Shown here: positions 1-8,621 of the stretch, in pieces | Position numbering within the stretch: the stretch's first letter is position 1 | Layout of the letters: each line of letters begins with the position of its first letter | From: Alkalicoccobacillus plakortidis | GTDB taxonomy: Bacteria; Bacillota; Bacilli; Bacillales; Bacillaceae_D | DNA: 64,000 bases | Direction: 5' to 3' | Assembly: GCF_023703085.1 (NCBI RefSeq) | Contig: NZ_JAMQJY010000002.1 | Location: forward strand, 372,001-436,000 | Program-made: the position numbers and the translations under genes | The notes under the pieces: model-generated | The model's database searches: none | What the model was told of the DNA's origin: nothing | What the model saw: the letters and a program-made list of their open reading frames with translations, nothing else

Positions 1-30
1 GACATACCATGCCAAAATCCTCTTACGTAG

Positions 31-60
31 AAAAAAGACAATTGCAATGGAGCAATCGTC
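31..60 (-). terminator. Rho-independent terminator of the macrolide phosphotransferase gene
   Basis: Read on the minus strand, a 9-bp stem (GACGATTGC pairing with GCAATTGTC, one G-U pair) is followed at once by six T residues. It starts right after the stop codon of the gene at 61-975. Confidence 0.8.
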
Positions 61-975
61 TTACTTGCTATCCGTTTTAACTTGTAACGTCTCTTTCACC
101 ATCTCTAAGTACTCTTCGCTTCCTGAAATCAGTGCAAACTCAGCTATCGCAACCGGATAGGCTGCTTCCAACTCAATAATATGCTCTTTCATTTTTGACC
201 AGACGTACCCTCCTGCTTCCTCATAGGCTTGGATAAGCATCTCAAGACCTGCTTCTCCAAACACCTTGTAGTGAGCAACAAAATCACTCGATACATCCGT
301 CACTTGAGCTTCGGTCCAATCGATTAGTCCAGTTACGTTACATGCATGATCTATTAAGATGTGGCCAGGGTGTATATCTCCATGAATGAATCCAGTTTGC
401 TTTGGCCACATCTCATCATTTTCTACCCAGATCTGCCAACGTTCCCATAGAGCATCTCCTACACCTAGCTTTTCTTTTACAGCTCGCATTCGTGCTCTCA
501 TTGATTGCTGAGCTTCTTCTGGCGTATGAGTGGTTAGACCAACCGCTCTTGCTCTTTCTACATCTACAGAGTGTAACTCAACCAACACTCTTGCTAATGT
601 ATGATGGAATCGATCGGGAATATCTTCAACCTCAACCTCCCATACATAGTTCATGATCTCATGATCAATTGTGCCAAGTGGAACTCCGTTTAACTTCTTA
701 TACGCAATTAATTCATCCGTATAAATCTCCCACCTCGGAGCTTGAAAGGCAATCACCTGCTCATTCACCACATCGAGCGCCAACTTCTCAGGCTTAGTCC
801 GAGCGATTACATCCTCACGTCTTGGAATCCGCAGTACCCATTCATAACCTTCTTGATCCTCTGCAAATACCGCTTGAAAATCTAATCCTGACTCATTCAT
901 GATTAAGGAACTTTCTTTTATTGGCAACCCATGCTCGGTTGCTAACTGAATGACTTCATTTTTTGATAGACTCAT
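61..975 (-). CDS. Macrolide 2'-phosphotransferase-like kinase
   Basis: A 304-residue aminoglycoside/macrolide phosphotransferase-family enzyme, expected to move the gamma-phosphate of a nucleotide to the 2'-OH of a macrolide sugar in the cytoplasm. The kinase core is visible: the catalytic loop [10 protein letters not shown] near residue 200 (Brenner motif with catalytic Asp) and the metal-binding LIDW near residue 217. It resembles the chromosomal Mph genes of bacilli more than plasmid mph genes, from memory of the family. The start is the ATG at 975, which has a GAGGGAG site about 9 bases upstream; a longer frame to 1011 lacks one. It lies 39 bp after the gene at 1015-1590 and ends in its own terminator, so the two may be co-transcribed. 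Substrate is inferred; other small-molecule kinases share the fold. Confidence 0.75.
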   Translation of the reverse strand: MSLSKNEVIQLATEHGLPIKESSLIMNESGLDFQAVFAEDQEGYEWVLRIPRREDVIARTKPEKLALDVVNEQVIAFQAPRWEIYTDELIAYKKLNGVPLGTIDHEIMNYVWEVEVEDIPDRFHHTLARVLVELHSVDVERARAVGLTTHTPEEAQQSMRARMRAVKEKLGVGDALWERWQIWVENDEMWPKQTGFIHGDIHPGHILIDHACNVTGLIDWTEAQVTDVSSDFVAHYKVFGEAGLEMLIQAYEEAGGYVWSKMKEHIIELEAAYPVAIAEFALISGSEEYLEMVKETLQVKTDSK

Positions 976-1014
976 TTTCTCACGCTCCCTCTTCTTAAAA
1001 GTGCACTCCATTCT

Positions 1015-1590
1015 TTAACATTTAATTCTATTTAATTTCCGGTTTATTTCATTCAGATAAAAATAGTTAGGATCAAATTTCCGTCCACCCGTATCTTTTT
1101 CAGCCCAGAGTAACATGAAATTGTAATCCTCATGAGTAGGATCACTTATAACCTTTCTGAATTCCTCGTAGCCATCAGGACCACCAACATCTTCTGGAGG
1201 GCGATTTTTGGCACCATCGATACAAATTGGAGTATGTTTTTCTTCATCAACAATAACAATTTTTTCAACAACTACTTTATGCTGCCACGAATCACCAAAA
1301 TCGTATTCATATATAAACGTTTTATGTTGATTGAAAACAGTATCAATCTTTGTTCTTTTTGGATGTCTCTCGTCTTCATGCAATTGAAATTCCATATCAG
1401 GTTCTTTAATAAGAAAATCTGGAAACTGAAATGAAAATAAGTGATAATCCTGCCAATCAAATGCAGCTTGAATTACCTTATGAAATTTGTGAAACGTAAT
1501 TCCACTCGGAACCAGCACTCTTCTCCAAATTGCTGGTTTAATATCATTTAACGTAATCTTGACCTGATAATATTCTCTTTCATTACTCAT
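1015..1590 (-). CDS. Plasmid pRiA4b ORF-3 family protein
   Basis: A 191-residue protein of the pRiA4b ORF-3-like family (also met as a passenger of IS1096-type elements). Recognised by YEYDFGDSWQHKV near the middle, by the following Cys/acidic stretch PPEDVGGPDGY, and by the N-terminal YQVKITLNDIKPAIWRRV. The biochemical role of this family is unknown to me. The ATG at 1590 is chosen because GAGG lies 8 bases upstream; the GTG nine bases earlier is too close to that site. No transposase or inverted repeat is visible around it, so it is probably a resident gene. It is followed closely by the phosphotransferase gene on the same strand. Confidence 0.8.
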   Translation of the reverse strand: MSNEREYYQVKITLNDIKPAIWRRVLVPSGITFHKFHKVIQAAFDWQDYHLFSFQFPDFLIKEPDMEFQLHEDERHPKRTKIDTVFNQHKTFIYEYDFGDSWQHKVVVEKIVIVDEEKHTPICIDGAKNRPPEDVGGPDGYEEFRKVISDPTHEDYNFMLLWAEKDTGGRKFDPNYFYLNEINRKLNRIKC

Positions 1591-1715
1591 CTTTATCACC
1601 TCACTTATAAAATTAACATACTACATTCATTAAAACATTCAGAACCACTGCATTATCATATTAAAACAGCAAATGGTAGAATATTTATGGATAGAACAAC
1701 TAAGGAGGTCCCAAC

Positions 1716-2159
1716 ATGGCACAACACAGCTTTCACCTTAAAGCAAACTGGCCAGGCTTACGAAACGATGTAGGTGATATTGAATCAGGCAATCTCATCA
1801 CAAAAATCTCCATCCCACCAGAAATGGACGGACCTGGTGTTGGAACAAACCCCGACGAAATGCTGCTTGGAGCCGCAGCCACCTGCTATATTATCACTCT
1901 CGCAGCCATGATGGAGCGTAGTAAATTAGAGAAAACTGGTCTGACAATGACATCAGAGGGCATTGTAGATGTCACAAAAGGTGTGATTACCTACAAAAAG
2001 ATCATCCACCGTCCTGAGATTGTCTTGAAAGAAGACGCCTCTGAAAAAGATATTGAGCTTGCAAAGAAACTCGCGGAAAAGGCAGAGTCATCTTGTATGA
2101 TAAGCAGAGCGATTCAAGGGAATGTAGAAGTTGAGCTTGAGGCGAAGGTTATATCATAA
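1716..2159 (+). CDS. OsmC family peroxidase-like protein
   Basis: A 147-residue OsmC/Ohr-type protein. This family reduces organic or inorganic peroxides through two redox cysteines in a swapped dimer. Both expected cysteines are present: one in AAATCYIITLA near residue 57 and one in ESSCMISRAI near residue 126. Length and the DEMLLGAAATC motif fit the OsmC-like (SACOL1771-type) subfamily rather than Ohr. AAGGAGG lies 7 bases before the ATG. It diverges from the gene at 1015-1590, with both promoters sharing the 125-bp gap. A small hypothetical gene follows 45 bp later on the same strand. Confidence 0.85.
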   Translation: MAQHSFHLKANWPGLRNDVGDIESGNLITKISIPPEMDGPGVGTNPDEMLLGAAATCYIITLAAMMERSKLEKTGLTMTSEGIVDVTKGVITYKKIIHRPEIVLKEDASEKDIELAKKLAEKAESSCMISRAIQGNVEVELEAKVIS

Positions 2160-2204
2160 GTGTAATAGATGTGATCGATTTTCAAATTATGAGGAGGACT
2201 GGTA

Positions 2205-2492
2205 ATGGACGTTCAATTATTAGTATTTTTCCACTCAAGTGATAACTCAAAACAGGAACTCATGAGTAAAACATATGAATCCACTATACGTCCGGTTGCA
2301 GGAGATATCATTCATGACCCTGGGTTTCATTCAAAGTTCCACAATGGATATGAAGTAGCTAAAGTAACAATCGATTACTCTGAGGATGAATGCTTAGTTT
2401 CCCTATCCCCTCTTGTAGTCGAGCGACAAGAAATTACTTTTGAAGAATATAAGGAGCATTTGCGGGAGAATGGATGGAGTTCGGTTAGCTGA
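2205..2492 (+). CDS. Hypothetical protein, 95 aa
   Basis: A small soluble protein I do not recognise. It has no signal peptide, no membrane segment and one cysteine; the C-terminal third is acidic and probably helical (FEEYKEHLRENGW). GAGGAGG lies 8 bases before the ATG, which argues that it is translated. It follows the OsmC gene by 45 bp and is probably in the same transcript. Its 3' end abuts the repeat array at 2641-2806. Confidence 0.55.
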   Translation: MDVQLLVFFHSSDNSKQELMSKTYESTIRPVAGDIIHDPGFHSKFHNGYEVAKVTIDYSEDECLVSLSPLVVERQEITFEEYKEHLRENGWSSVS

Positions 2493-2640
2493 TACTTATC
2501 TTAGTCTTTCTTACTGATGTAATTATAAATTGAGTGAGCGAAGCAATGATATATGGATTAATTACTACTAGTATTAAGAATTCTACTTTTTGGTTATTTT
2601 TATTTGGTCAATCTTAGCTTATTTTTGTCTCCTACCAACT

Positions 2641-2806
2641 GTTTGCGTTTTTGAGCACAGTTGGTTCTTTTTTGAGCATTTTAAAGTTTTTTGCCCATAC
2701 AGCCATGATTTTTGAGCACCATCAATACATTTTTGCGCATTAATGTATTTTTTGAGCACCCTCAACGGATTTTCGCGCGTTAGATTGGATTTTTCGCGCA
2801 GGCTTG
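2641..2806. repeat. Tail-to-tail intergenic array 1, about 20.4-bp degenerate monomers
   Basis: The 318-bp gap between convergent genes holds eight degenerate monomers built on a T-run plus GAGCAC or CGCGC (TTTTTGAGCACC, TTTTTGCGCAT, TTTTCGCGCG). Successive cores are 21, 19, 21, 21, 19, 20 and 21 bp apart. The T-rich strand is the plus strand. 2493-2640 before it shows no gene and no clear terminator. See the findings for comparison with the other four arrays. Confidence 0.75.
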
Positions 2807-2810
2807 TTAA

Positions 2811-3080
2811 TCAGAGCCTCGTCATCTCATAAATTGCATCTACCACAAACCATAACGGAAGAATCCATCCAAGTAGTAATAGTTTATTATGTTTCTGCTC
2901 CTTCTGAAATACGATTAGAAGCAAACTTAAAGTGATTGCTATGATTAGATAACTTGATATTGTGTACCACGGATTTATTGATTCACCTGGCCCTAATCTG
3001 CTGAGACTCACAAACCGGAACACGGAAAGACTAACGACGATGACTCCTAGAAAAATCATAATCCCCTTTAGAAATCTCAT
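2811..3080 (-). CDS. Small three-helix membrane protein
   Basis: An 89-residue protein with three hydrophobic segments, a short charged loop (QKEQKHNK) and an INPWY motif between helices 1 and 2. AAAGGAGAG lies 8 bases before the ATG. Family not recognised. It resembles the 87-residue protein at 19563-19826 in size, topology and the NPW motif, so the two may be distant paralogues. It forms the right border of array 1. Confidence 0.6.
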   Translation of the reverse strand: MRFLKGIMIFLGVIVVSLSVFRFVSLSRLGPGESINPWYTISSYLIIAITLSLLLIVFQKEQKHNKLLLLGWILPLWFVVDAIYEMTRL

Positions 3081-3190
3081 ATGTTATCTCTCCTTTACTT
3101 ATATTAATTCTATCATTCACACATCCCAAAATTATAATAAGGCAAAAAAGGAGTAAGAAACAGCATTCAAAGACTTAATGTACAATATTC

Positions 3191-3238
3191 ACAAATAAAA
3201 ACAGCTCCCAATTCCCTTTAAAAGAAATCGAAAGCTGT
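3191..3238 (-). terminator. dus: Terminator of the dus gene
   Basis: On the minus strand a 15-bp stem with several G-U pairs (3224-3238 with 3201-3215) is followed by a T-rich tail. It lies just beyond the stop codon at 3249. Confidence 0.75.
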
Positions 3239-3248
3239 ACTCTTAATT

Positions 3249-4221
3249 CTATTTAACTTCTTCCTCTACCCTAAACGCATCCAACAACCCACGAACTTCA
3301 TCTGTCGTCTTAGCATTCATCAATTGATTTCTCAACTCACCTGCCCCGCGGAAATCACGGACATAGATTTTAAAGAATCGATGGAGAGGCTTAAAGGCAC
3401 GTGATTCAATCGCATGATAGTGGTCATGGAGATCTAATTGTAAACGTAAAAGATCAAGTAACTCATCACTCGTATGTTCTTTTGGTTCAACTTCAAAGGC
3501 AAATGGATTTGTAAAGATTCCACGGCCGATCATCACACCATCAACTCCGTATTTCTCCACAAGCTCCATCCCAACTTGACGATTTGGAATGTCACCGTTG
3601 ATTGTCAAAAGAGTGTCTGGGGCAATCTCATCACGAAGCTTCTTAATCTCGGGAATTAGTTCCCAATGGGCCTCAACTTTGCTCATTTCCTTTTTGGTAC
3701 GCAGGTGAATGGAAAGATTGGCAATGTCTTGTTCTAAGATGTGAGTTAACCACTCGCGCCACTCTTCCACTTTGGAGTATCCAAGTCTTGTCTTCACACT
3801 GACAGGTAAGCCACCTGCTTTTGCTGCTTGAATCAGTTCTGCGGCGACGTCAGGACGACGAATCAAACCACTTCCCTTTCCGTTTCCAAGCCACATTCGC
3901 AACAGGGCAGCCCATGTTAAGATCAATTCCCTTAAAACCCATCTCTGCCATGCCAATACTCATTTCTCTGAAAAATTCAGGCTTGTCCCCCCAGATGTGA
4001 GCAACAAGTGGTTGCTCGTCCTCTGTAAAAGTTAAACGTCCACGCACACTTTGCTTCCCGTCCGGATGACAGTAGCTTTCTGAGTTTGTAAATTCGGTGA
4101 AAAAGACATCTGGTCTTGCTGCTTTACTCACAACATGGCGAAAGACAACGTCCGTTACGTCTTCCATTGGTGCTAGTATAAAAAATGGTCGTGGTAGGTC
4201 ATTCCAAAAATTTTCTTTCAT
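3249..4221 (-). CDS. dus: tRNA-dihydrouridine synthase (frameshifted in this sequence)
   Basis: Flavoenzyme that reduces uridines in the tRNA D-loop. The first part carries the FMN-barrel start [15 protein letters not shown] and [10 protein letters not shown]; the second carries [17 protein letters not shown] and the FMN-binding GVMIGRGIF. It resembles B. subtilis YfjN in length and sequence. The two parts lie in different frames. The break is a CCAAGC word at 3886-3891 (plus strand): removing one A gives [14 protein letters not shown] and a 323-residue protein, about the family length. The usual catalytic Cys region lies just after the break. The start at ATG 4221 has AAGGAAAGAAG upstream. 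Probably an intact gene with a base-calling error; a real pseudogene is the alternative. Confidence 0.85.
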
Positions 4222-4296
4222 TATATCTTCTTTCCTTTCAATTATCTGATGACACATGTATAAATTGTTATATTAATGATTTACTTATGGGGGTTA

Positions 4297-4342
4297 CATA
4301 AAAAGAAAAGACCCCAAATTCGATTTTAACGAAAAGTGGGGT
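4297..4342 (-). terminator. Terminator of the alpha/beta hydrolase gene
   Basis: Minus-strand stem ACCCCACTTTTCG pairing with CGAATTTGGGGT, followed by a T/C-rich tail. It sits in the gap between the hydrolase stop at 4435 and the dus start. Confidence 0.7.
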
Positions 4343-4434
4343 GAACTAGCAAGTTTATTTTATATTGGAAGAAGTAATATTCACTTAGTATTCTCAACTT
4401 CTCGCTCTCATTCTAGTTGGGAATATATAAATTC

Positions 4435-5184
4435 CTATTTATCAACTAAAGCTTTTATCGCATTAATTACAATTTCAGGTTTATCAGATTGAACATAATG
4501 TGTGCTATATTCCGCAATGATAAAATCACTTTTCGTTGATAATGATAACAGTTCTTTTTGCATGTCGTTCCATAGTTCCTGAGATGCTTCAGAATAATGA
4601 TCTTTTTTTCCCGCGGATATTACGACAAGTTGCACTGTAAGTTTTCTTCTTGCTTCTTTCACTTGTTTTAAGCTTTCCATAAATTCACTGTAAGTACTTT
4701 CTGATGTGAATTGCTTTTGATATGCTTCTTGAAATTCTTTTGGCATGGTTGGAAGGAATTTATCCTTATAATTTTCTGGTGTCGAATCAATCAATACTAA
4801 TCCATTCACTTCATTTGGATACTCCGTTGCAAATAGACGCATATTAATTCCACCAAAAGAATGACCAACTAAAATATAAGGAGGCTTGAGTTCCATATTA
4901 GAAAGTAATTCATGTAATTCTAATACCATTTCCTTACTTGTTCTTTTCTTTGAGCTAATTCCACTCTTTCCTAAACCCGCTCTATCATAAATAAGCACTT
5001 CAGTTAACTTTGAAATCTCAGGAGCAATGTGTTTCCATGTTTTTGAATAATCACCGTAACCCGCATCCATGATGACGGTTGATTTGTCTATTTTCTCTCC
5101 AAGTAACTTTGCATAAAGTTGAAAATCATTTACCTCAATAAACATCTCTTTTTGTTTGTCTTTATCTATCTTCTGCTTCGTCAT
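4435..5184 (-). CDS. Alpha/beta-fold hydrolase
   Basis: A 249-residue alpha/beta hydrolase of unknown substrate. The nucleophile elbow GHSFGG (Ser), an acid candidate in LVLIDSTPE or the later VISAGKKDH strand, and a C-terminal His in STHYVQSDKP make up a plausible Ser-Asp-His triad; VIMDAGYGDYS holds the oxyanion-hole region. No signal peptide, so probably cytoplasmic. The ATG at 5184 has AGGGG about 10 bases upstream; the longer frame to 5220 has no such site. Single gene with its own terminator. Esterase, haloperoxidase-like or acyltransferase activity cannot be told apart from sequence. Confidence 0.8.
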   Translation of the reverse strand: MTKQKIDKDKQKEMFIEVNDFQLYAKLLGEKIDKSTVIMDAGYGDYSKTWKHIAPEISKLTEVLIYDRAGLGKSGISSKKRTSKEMVLELHELLSNMELKPPYILVGHSFGGINMRLFATEYPNEVNGLVLIDSTPENYKDKFLPTMPKEFQEAYQKQFTSESTYSEFMESLKQVKEARRKLTVQLVVISAGKKDHYSEASQELWNDMQKELLSLSTKSDFIIAEYSTHYVQSDKPEIVINAIKALVDK

Positions 5185-5317
5185 TTTATTCAATCCCCTA
5201 CTTGAACCTAATATAGGCAATATATTTAGATTTCTTGTTTAGTTAGATTGATATCATTTCAAATATAACCCTAAGCGATTTGCTCTACAGAACTACTGCT
5301 ATTTTTTAATTTAAAAT

Positions 5318-5722
5318 TTATTTAATAGTATCTGTTAATTCGAAATAGTACACACTAGGTTCCACCTTATCAAACTGATCTTTACTGCTAGTTATTTTAG
5401 CCTTCGTATCTTCGTTTTCTAGCAGGGAAATCTCAAATGATACATCTTCAATAAAATCTAGTTCTGATTCTTCAAATTGAAATACTAGAGACTCCCCTTT
5501 TTTAATATCAGAGCCATCAGCATTTGAACTACCCTGATTACTCTTTAAATGACCATTTTCATATCCTTTTATTTCAATTCCATTCATTTTGACATCGGAG
5601 TTGTTTTTAATCGTCAGTGTTACATTCTCTTTATGAATCGTTTCTTCTTCTGAAGAATTAGAACATGCAGAAATAAAAATGAGAATCGTTAAGGGAATTG
5701 CAAATCCTATAAACTTCTTCAC
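5318..5722 (-). CDS. Hypothetical lipoprotein, 134 aa
   Basis: N-terminal signal with KK, a hydrophobic core and the lipobox ISAC, so the mature protein should be anchored to the outer membrane leaflet by a diacylglyceryl-cysteine. The mature part is an acidic, beta-rich domain of about 110 residues that I do not recognise. The start is a GTG at 5722 with AAAGGAG 8 bases upstream; a longer frame to 5806 would bury the signal peptide. Isolated gene; function unknown. Confidence 0.7.
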   Translation of the reverse strand: MKKFIGFAIPLTILIFISACSNSSEEETIHKENVTLTIKNNSDVKMNGIEIKGYENGHLKSNQGSSNADGSDIKKGESLVFQFEESELDFIEDVSFEISLLENEDTKAKITSSKDQFDKVEPSVYYFELTDTIK

Positions 5723-5840
5723 ATTATCCACTCCTTTATACTCTCGATTTGCATTTCCATTTTTTCCTGTTATAGATATCCTATTATAAAATTTATCGTT
5801 TATCAATATATTTTTATCTTAACTCATGAAAAATCAAGAT

Positions 5841-5893
5841 AAAAAAAGAGCAAAGTCTTATAATTACCGTTACAAGACTTTGCACTCTTATTT
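5841..5893 (-). terminator. Terminator of rlmCD, symmetrical
   Basis: A perfect 10-bp stem (GCAAAGTCTT with AAGACTTTGC, 5850-5859 and 5874-5883) has A-rich sequence on the left and T-rich sequence on the right, so it can work in both directions. Confidence 0.85.
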
Positions 5894-5899
5894 TTGTTA

Positions 5900-7284
5900 T
5901 TACTTATCTTTTCTAATTTCCATCTCCACCACACACTCCACGTGCGTACTCTGCGGAAACATGTCCACCGGCTGTACTTGCTTGGTTTTATATCCGCCTT
6001 CCTCAAGCACCTTCAAGTCCCTAGCTAGTGTAGCTGGGTTACAGCTGACATAGACGATGCGCTTTGGTTTCATGTCGAGCATCGTTTTCAATAGCTTTTC
6101 GTCACAGCCTTTTCTTGGTGGATCGACTACAAAGACGTCAGGGCGGATGCCTTGGGCTGCCCACCATGGGATGACGTTTTCGGCTTCGCCTACTGCGAAA
6201 TCGGTGTTAGTGAGGCCGTTCAATTCGGCGTTGCGTTTGGCGTCGCTGATGGCTTCGGGTACGATTTCAACGCCGTAGACGTGTTTGGCTTGCTGGGCTA
6301 GAAAAAGTGAGATTGTTCCGATGCCACAATAGGCGTCGATGACTGTTTCTGAGCCGCTTAGGTTGGCGTATTCAAGTGTTTTGTCATATAAGACCTTGGT
6401 TTGTTCTGGGTTGACTTGGTAAAAGGATCGGGCTGAGATCGCAAACTTAATGGAACCGATTGAGTCGTAAATATACTCTTCTCCCCAGAGAACCTTGGTC
6501 TTGTCACCAAAAATGACGTTTGTGCGTTTTGGGTTGATGTTCTGCACAATCGATTTTACAGCTTGGAAAGGCTGTTCGAATGTCTTCAATAATATTCTTT
6601 TTGTTTGGTAGGGCTTCGTCTCGCGTAACAAAGACAACCATCAGCTCTCCACTTTGACGTCCGTAACGGACAACAACATGACGCAAGGTGCCACGATGTT
6701 TGTCTTCATCATAGCCACGAATGCCATATTGATTAGCGATTTCTTTGACCTTTTGTACGATTGCATCACTATGCTCGTTTTGAATGATACATTCATCCAT
6801 ATCAACAATGCGATGACTACGCTCCTGATAAAATCCTGCAATCACTTCTCCATCTCGTTCGCCGACCGGGACCTGTGATTTGTTACGGTAGCGCCATGGG
6901 TTGTCCATGCCAAGGGTTGGTTGAACGGTGACATCAGTGATGCCCCCAAGTCGCTCTAGTGCATCTTGAACCTGCTTTTGCTTATAACGCAGCTGACCGT
7001 CGTATGTCATATGCTGCAGCTGACAGCCTCCGCATTGGCTGTAGATAGGACATGGTGCTTCGGTGCGGTCCGGACTTGGTTCGTGAATTGACATTAAACG
7101 TGCAAAACCGTAGCCCTTGCTTGTTTTAGTGACCTTCACTTCACAGGTCTCTCCAGGCAAGGCTTTTGGGATAAATAACGTATAGCCCTCATGTTTAGCA
7201 ACGCCAAGCTCCTTGGTGGCTGAGGTCAGTAATCGTTACATCTAAGGTTTGATTTTTGTGTACGGGTGGTGTCATTTTACTCAT
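5900..7284 (-). CDS. rlmCD: 23S rRNA (uracil-C5)-methyltransferase RlmCD (two frameshifts in this sequence)
   Basis: SAM-dependent enzyme that makes m5U at two sites in 23S rRNA. Order: N-terminal TRAM RNA-binding region (starting [16 protein letters not shown], ending around PGETCEVKV), the iron-sulfur cysteines in [13 protein letters not shown], the methylase fold with [25 protein letters not shown], and the catalytic [11 protein letters not shown]. The reading frame breaks twice: at CCAAGC 7204-7209 and at GCTTGG 6561-6566 (plus strand). Removing one base at each gives SHQGAGVAKHEG and RTAFPAVKS and a 460-residue protein, almost the length of B. subtilis YefA. In B. subtilis this gene directly follows dgkB; here dgkB is nearly 10 kb away. 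Confidence 0.9.
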
Positions 7285-7447
7285 CTATGGGTAATTCCTT
7301 TACGTCTAAATTTGGGTGTTGGGTTCATTTTACCATGAAAGATGGGTCGTTGATACATTGGGCATGGCATTGGATGAACCTATTGAATTGGTTTTTAGTG
7401 GGTGGTATGGTTGAATGACTACAAATTGAGATATTTGAGGTGGGACT

Positions 7448-7639
7448 GTGAAAGATACTTCATCAAGGAACATCGTTTTGTATGCTCTTTTGTTTGCTGT
7501 CCTCTTTTCAATCATCATTTCTATCCCCCGTTATATAACCGGAGATTTTAGTTTAATAGCTACAGCTGTGTTTTTTGTCATTGCCTTTGTCTTCAACTGT
7601 ATCAGTCAATTAGCTTATCGAAAACTTAATCGGTCGTAA
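7448..7639 (+). CDS. Small membrane protein, 63 aa
   Basis: Two predicted transmembrane helices (residues about 9-28 and 34-54) and a basic C-terminus (YRKLNRS). GTG start with GAGGTGG upstream. Family not recognised. A second small membrane gene follows 84 bp downstream on the same strand, so they may share a promoter in the 163-bp gap that separates them from rlmCD. Confidence 0.55.
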   Translation: MKDTSSRNIVLYALLFAVLFSIIISIPRYITGDFSLIATAVFFVIAFVFNCISQLAYRKLNRS

Positions 7640-7723
7640 GAATACTGTTCACTGATCCATGTTTCAGATGGATTATTTTGGGTTATGAAATTAAAGAATG
7701 CTTCTATAAAGGAGGGATACACC

Positions 7724-7924
7724 TTGTCTTGGTTATCTAGTAATACTTTTTTAGCTTTGACGGCCTTCATGATTAGCATTGTTATGGTAGAAACTTCGAT
7801 GCAAACTAGTTTGTCTGGTTGGGTTTATCAGTCGATTGAGCTGTTTCTCATTTTTGCCGTTTCATTTGGAATGTTAAAGCTTATATCTAGTAAAACTACG
7901 CAACCAATATTCAAAAGTACCTAA
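7724..7924 (+). CDS. Small membrane protein, 66 aa
   Basis: Two hydrophobic segments and no recognisable domain. I choose the TTG at 7724 as start because AAAGGAGGG lies 6-7 bases upstream; the in-frame ATG at 7685 has no ribosome site. A terminator follows within 12 bp of the stop codon. Function unknown. Confidence 0.55.
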   Translation: MSWLSSNTFLALTAFMISIVMVETSMQTSLSGWVYQSIELFLIFAVSFGMLKLISSKTTQPIFKST

Positions 7925-7935
7925 TATGAATAACT

Positions 7936-7966
7936 ACACCCTACATGGTTTTGGGGTGTTTTTTTA
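7936..7966 (+). terminator. Terminator after the small membrane genes
   Basis: Stem CACCC with GGGTG, loop of about 10 bases, then seven T residues. Confidence 0.75.
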
Positions 7967-7988
7967 TGATGTTCACATTGAATTGAGC

Positions 7989-8184
7989 TTGAAGTCTTGC
8001 TAGAGTCGACATCTCTCTTGATAAGACTAGAATAGGTCTTGAGAAAGCTCTAGCTCTCTTGATAAAACTCTATCCATCTTATTTACAAGTTAGGCTCTGT
8101 TGGCAACAACTCTCACCTCGTGACAAATCTCTGTCTATCTTGATGTCACACTCATTCTCCTTGTTAACACCACCACCTCAATAA
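7989..8184. repeat. Tail-to-tail intergenic array 5, degenerate about 20.5-bp monomers
   Basis: The 302-bp gap between convergent genes contains about eight diverged copies of a 19-21-bp monomer of form TTGAnAAnnCTCTnnC, for example TTGATAAGACTAG, TTGAGAAAGCTCTAG, TTGATAAAACTCTATCC. Copies on the right are the most decayed. It lies between the terminators of the two flanking genes. Pyrimidine-rich on the plus strand, like the other arrays. Confidence 0.6.
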
Positions 8185-8213
8185 AAAAAGAAACAAGCAT
8201 CATTAGATACTTG
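8181..8213 (-). terminator. Terminator of the mmcQ-like gene
   Basis: Minus-strand stem CAAGTATC with GATGCTTG (one mismatch, loop TAAT) followed by a T-rich tract. Confidence 0.7.
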
Positions 8214-8226
8214 CTTCTCTTGAATC

Positions 8227-8574
8227 TCATTCCCCGTTTATCTGCTTCTGCACTTTCTTCGGCAACTTACTCAGTACAAGCTCATAGGAATGCTCAATTA
8301 ATGCTTGAGTCATGCCTTCATCTACGTCTGAGTCAAAATAGACCGAGTTCCAGTGGGTTTTGTTCATATGATAACCGGCTGTGATGCCTTCGTATTGCTC
8401 ACGCAGTTCTTCAGCACGTATGGGATCACATTTTAAGATAATCATTGGTTTTTCGCCCATTAAGGCAAACATTTTTCCACCGATAAAATAGCGGTCTGCC
8501 TGCCAATCTGGTTGATAATCATGAGTGGCTACAGGCAAAGTCAAGCAGATGTCGTGCAATGTTTTTTTGTTCAA
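8227..8574 (-). CDS. MmcQ/YjbR family protein
   Basis: A 115-residue single-domain protein of the MmcQ/YjbR (CyaY-like fold) family. Signature segments are HDYQPDWQADRYFIGGKMFALM, CDPIRAEELREQYEGI and GYHMNKTHWNSVYFD, the last with the invariant HW pair. The family is proposed to bind DNA or act in stress responses, but no firm role is known. It starts at a TTG with AAAAGGGG 8 bases upstream; no ATG is available nearby. Alone between array 5 and the exporter gene. Confidence 0.85.
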   Translation of the reverse strand: MNKKTLHDICLTLPVATHDYQPDWQADRYFIGGKMFALMGEKPMIILKCDPIRAEELREQYEGITAGYHMNKTHWNSVYFDSDVDEGMTQALIEHSYELVLSKLPKKVQKQINGE

Positions 8575-8621
8575 TTGATTCGCCCCTTTTCTTTCATTAT
8601 ATCGTAAAGGGACAATGGCTG

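Noticed and set aside
1015..1590. Mobile element around the pRiA4b ORF-3 protein
   Set aside because: No transposase, inverted repeats or target duplication in the flanks.
3249..4221. Calling dus, rlmCD, gatB and others pseudogenes
   Set aside because: Each has a single one-base defect in the same word and otherwise intact motifs and lengths; several are essential.
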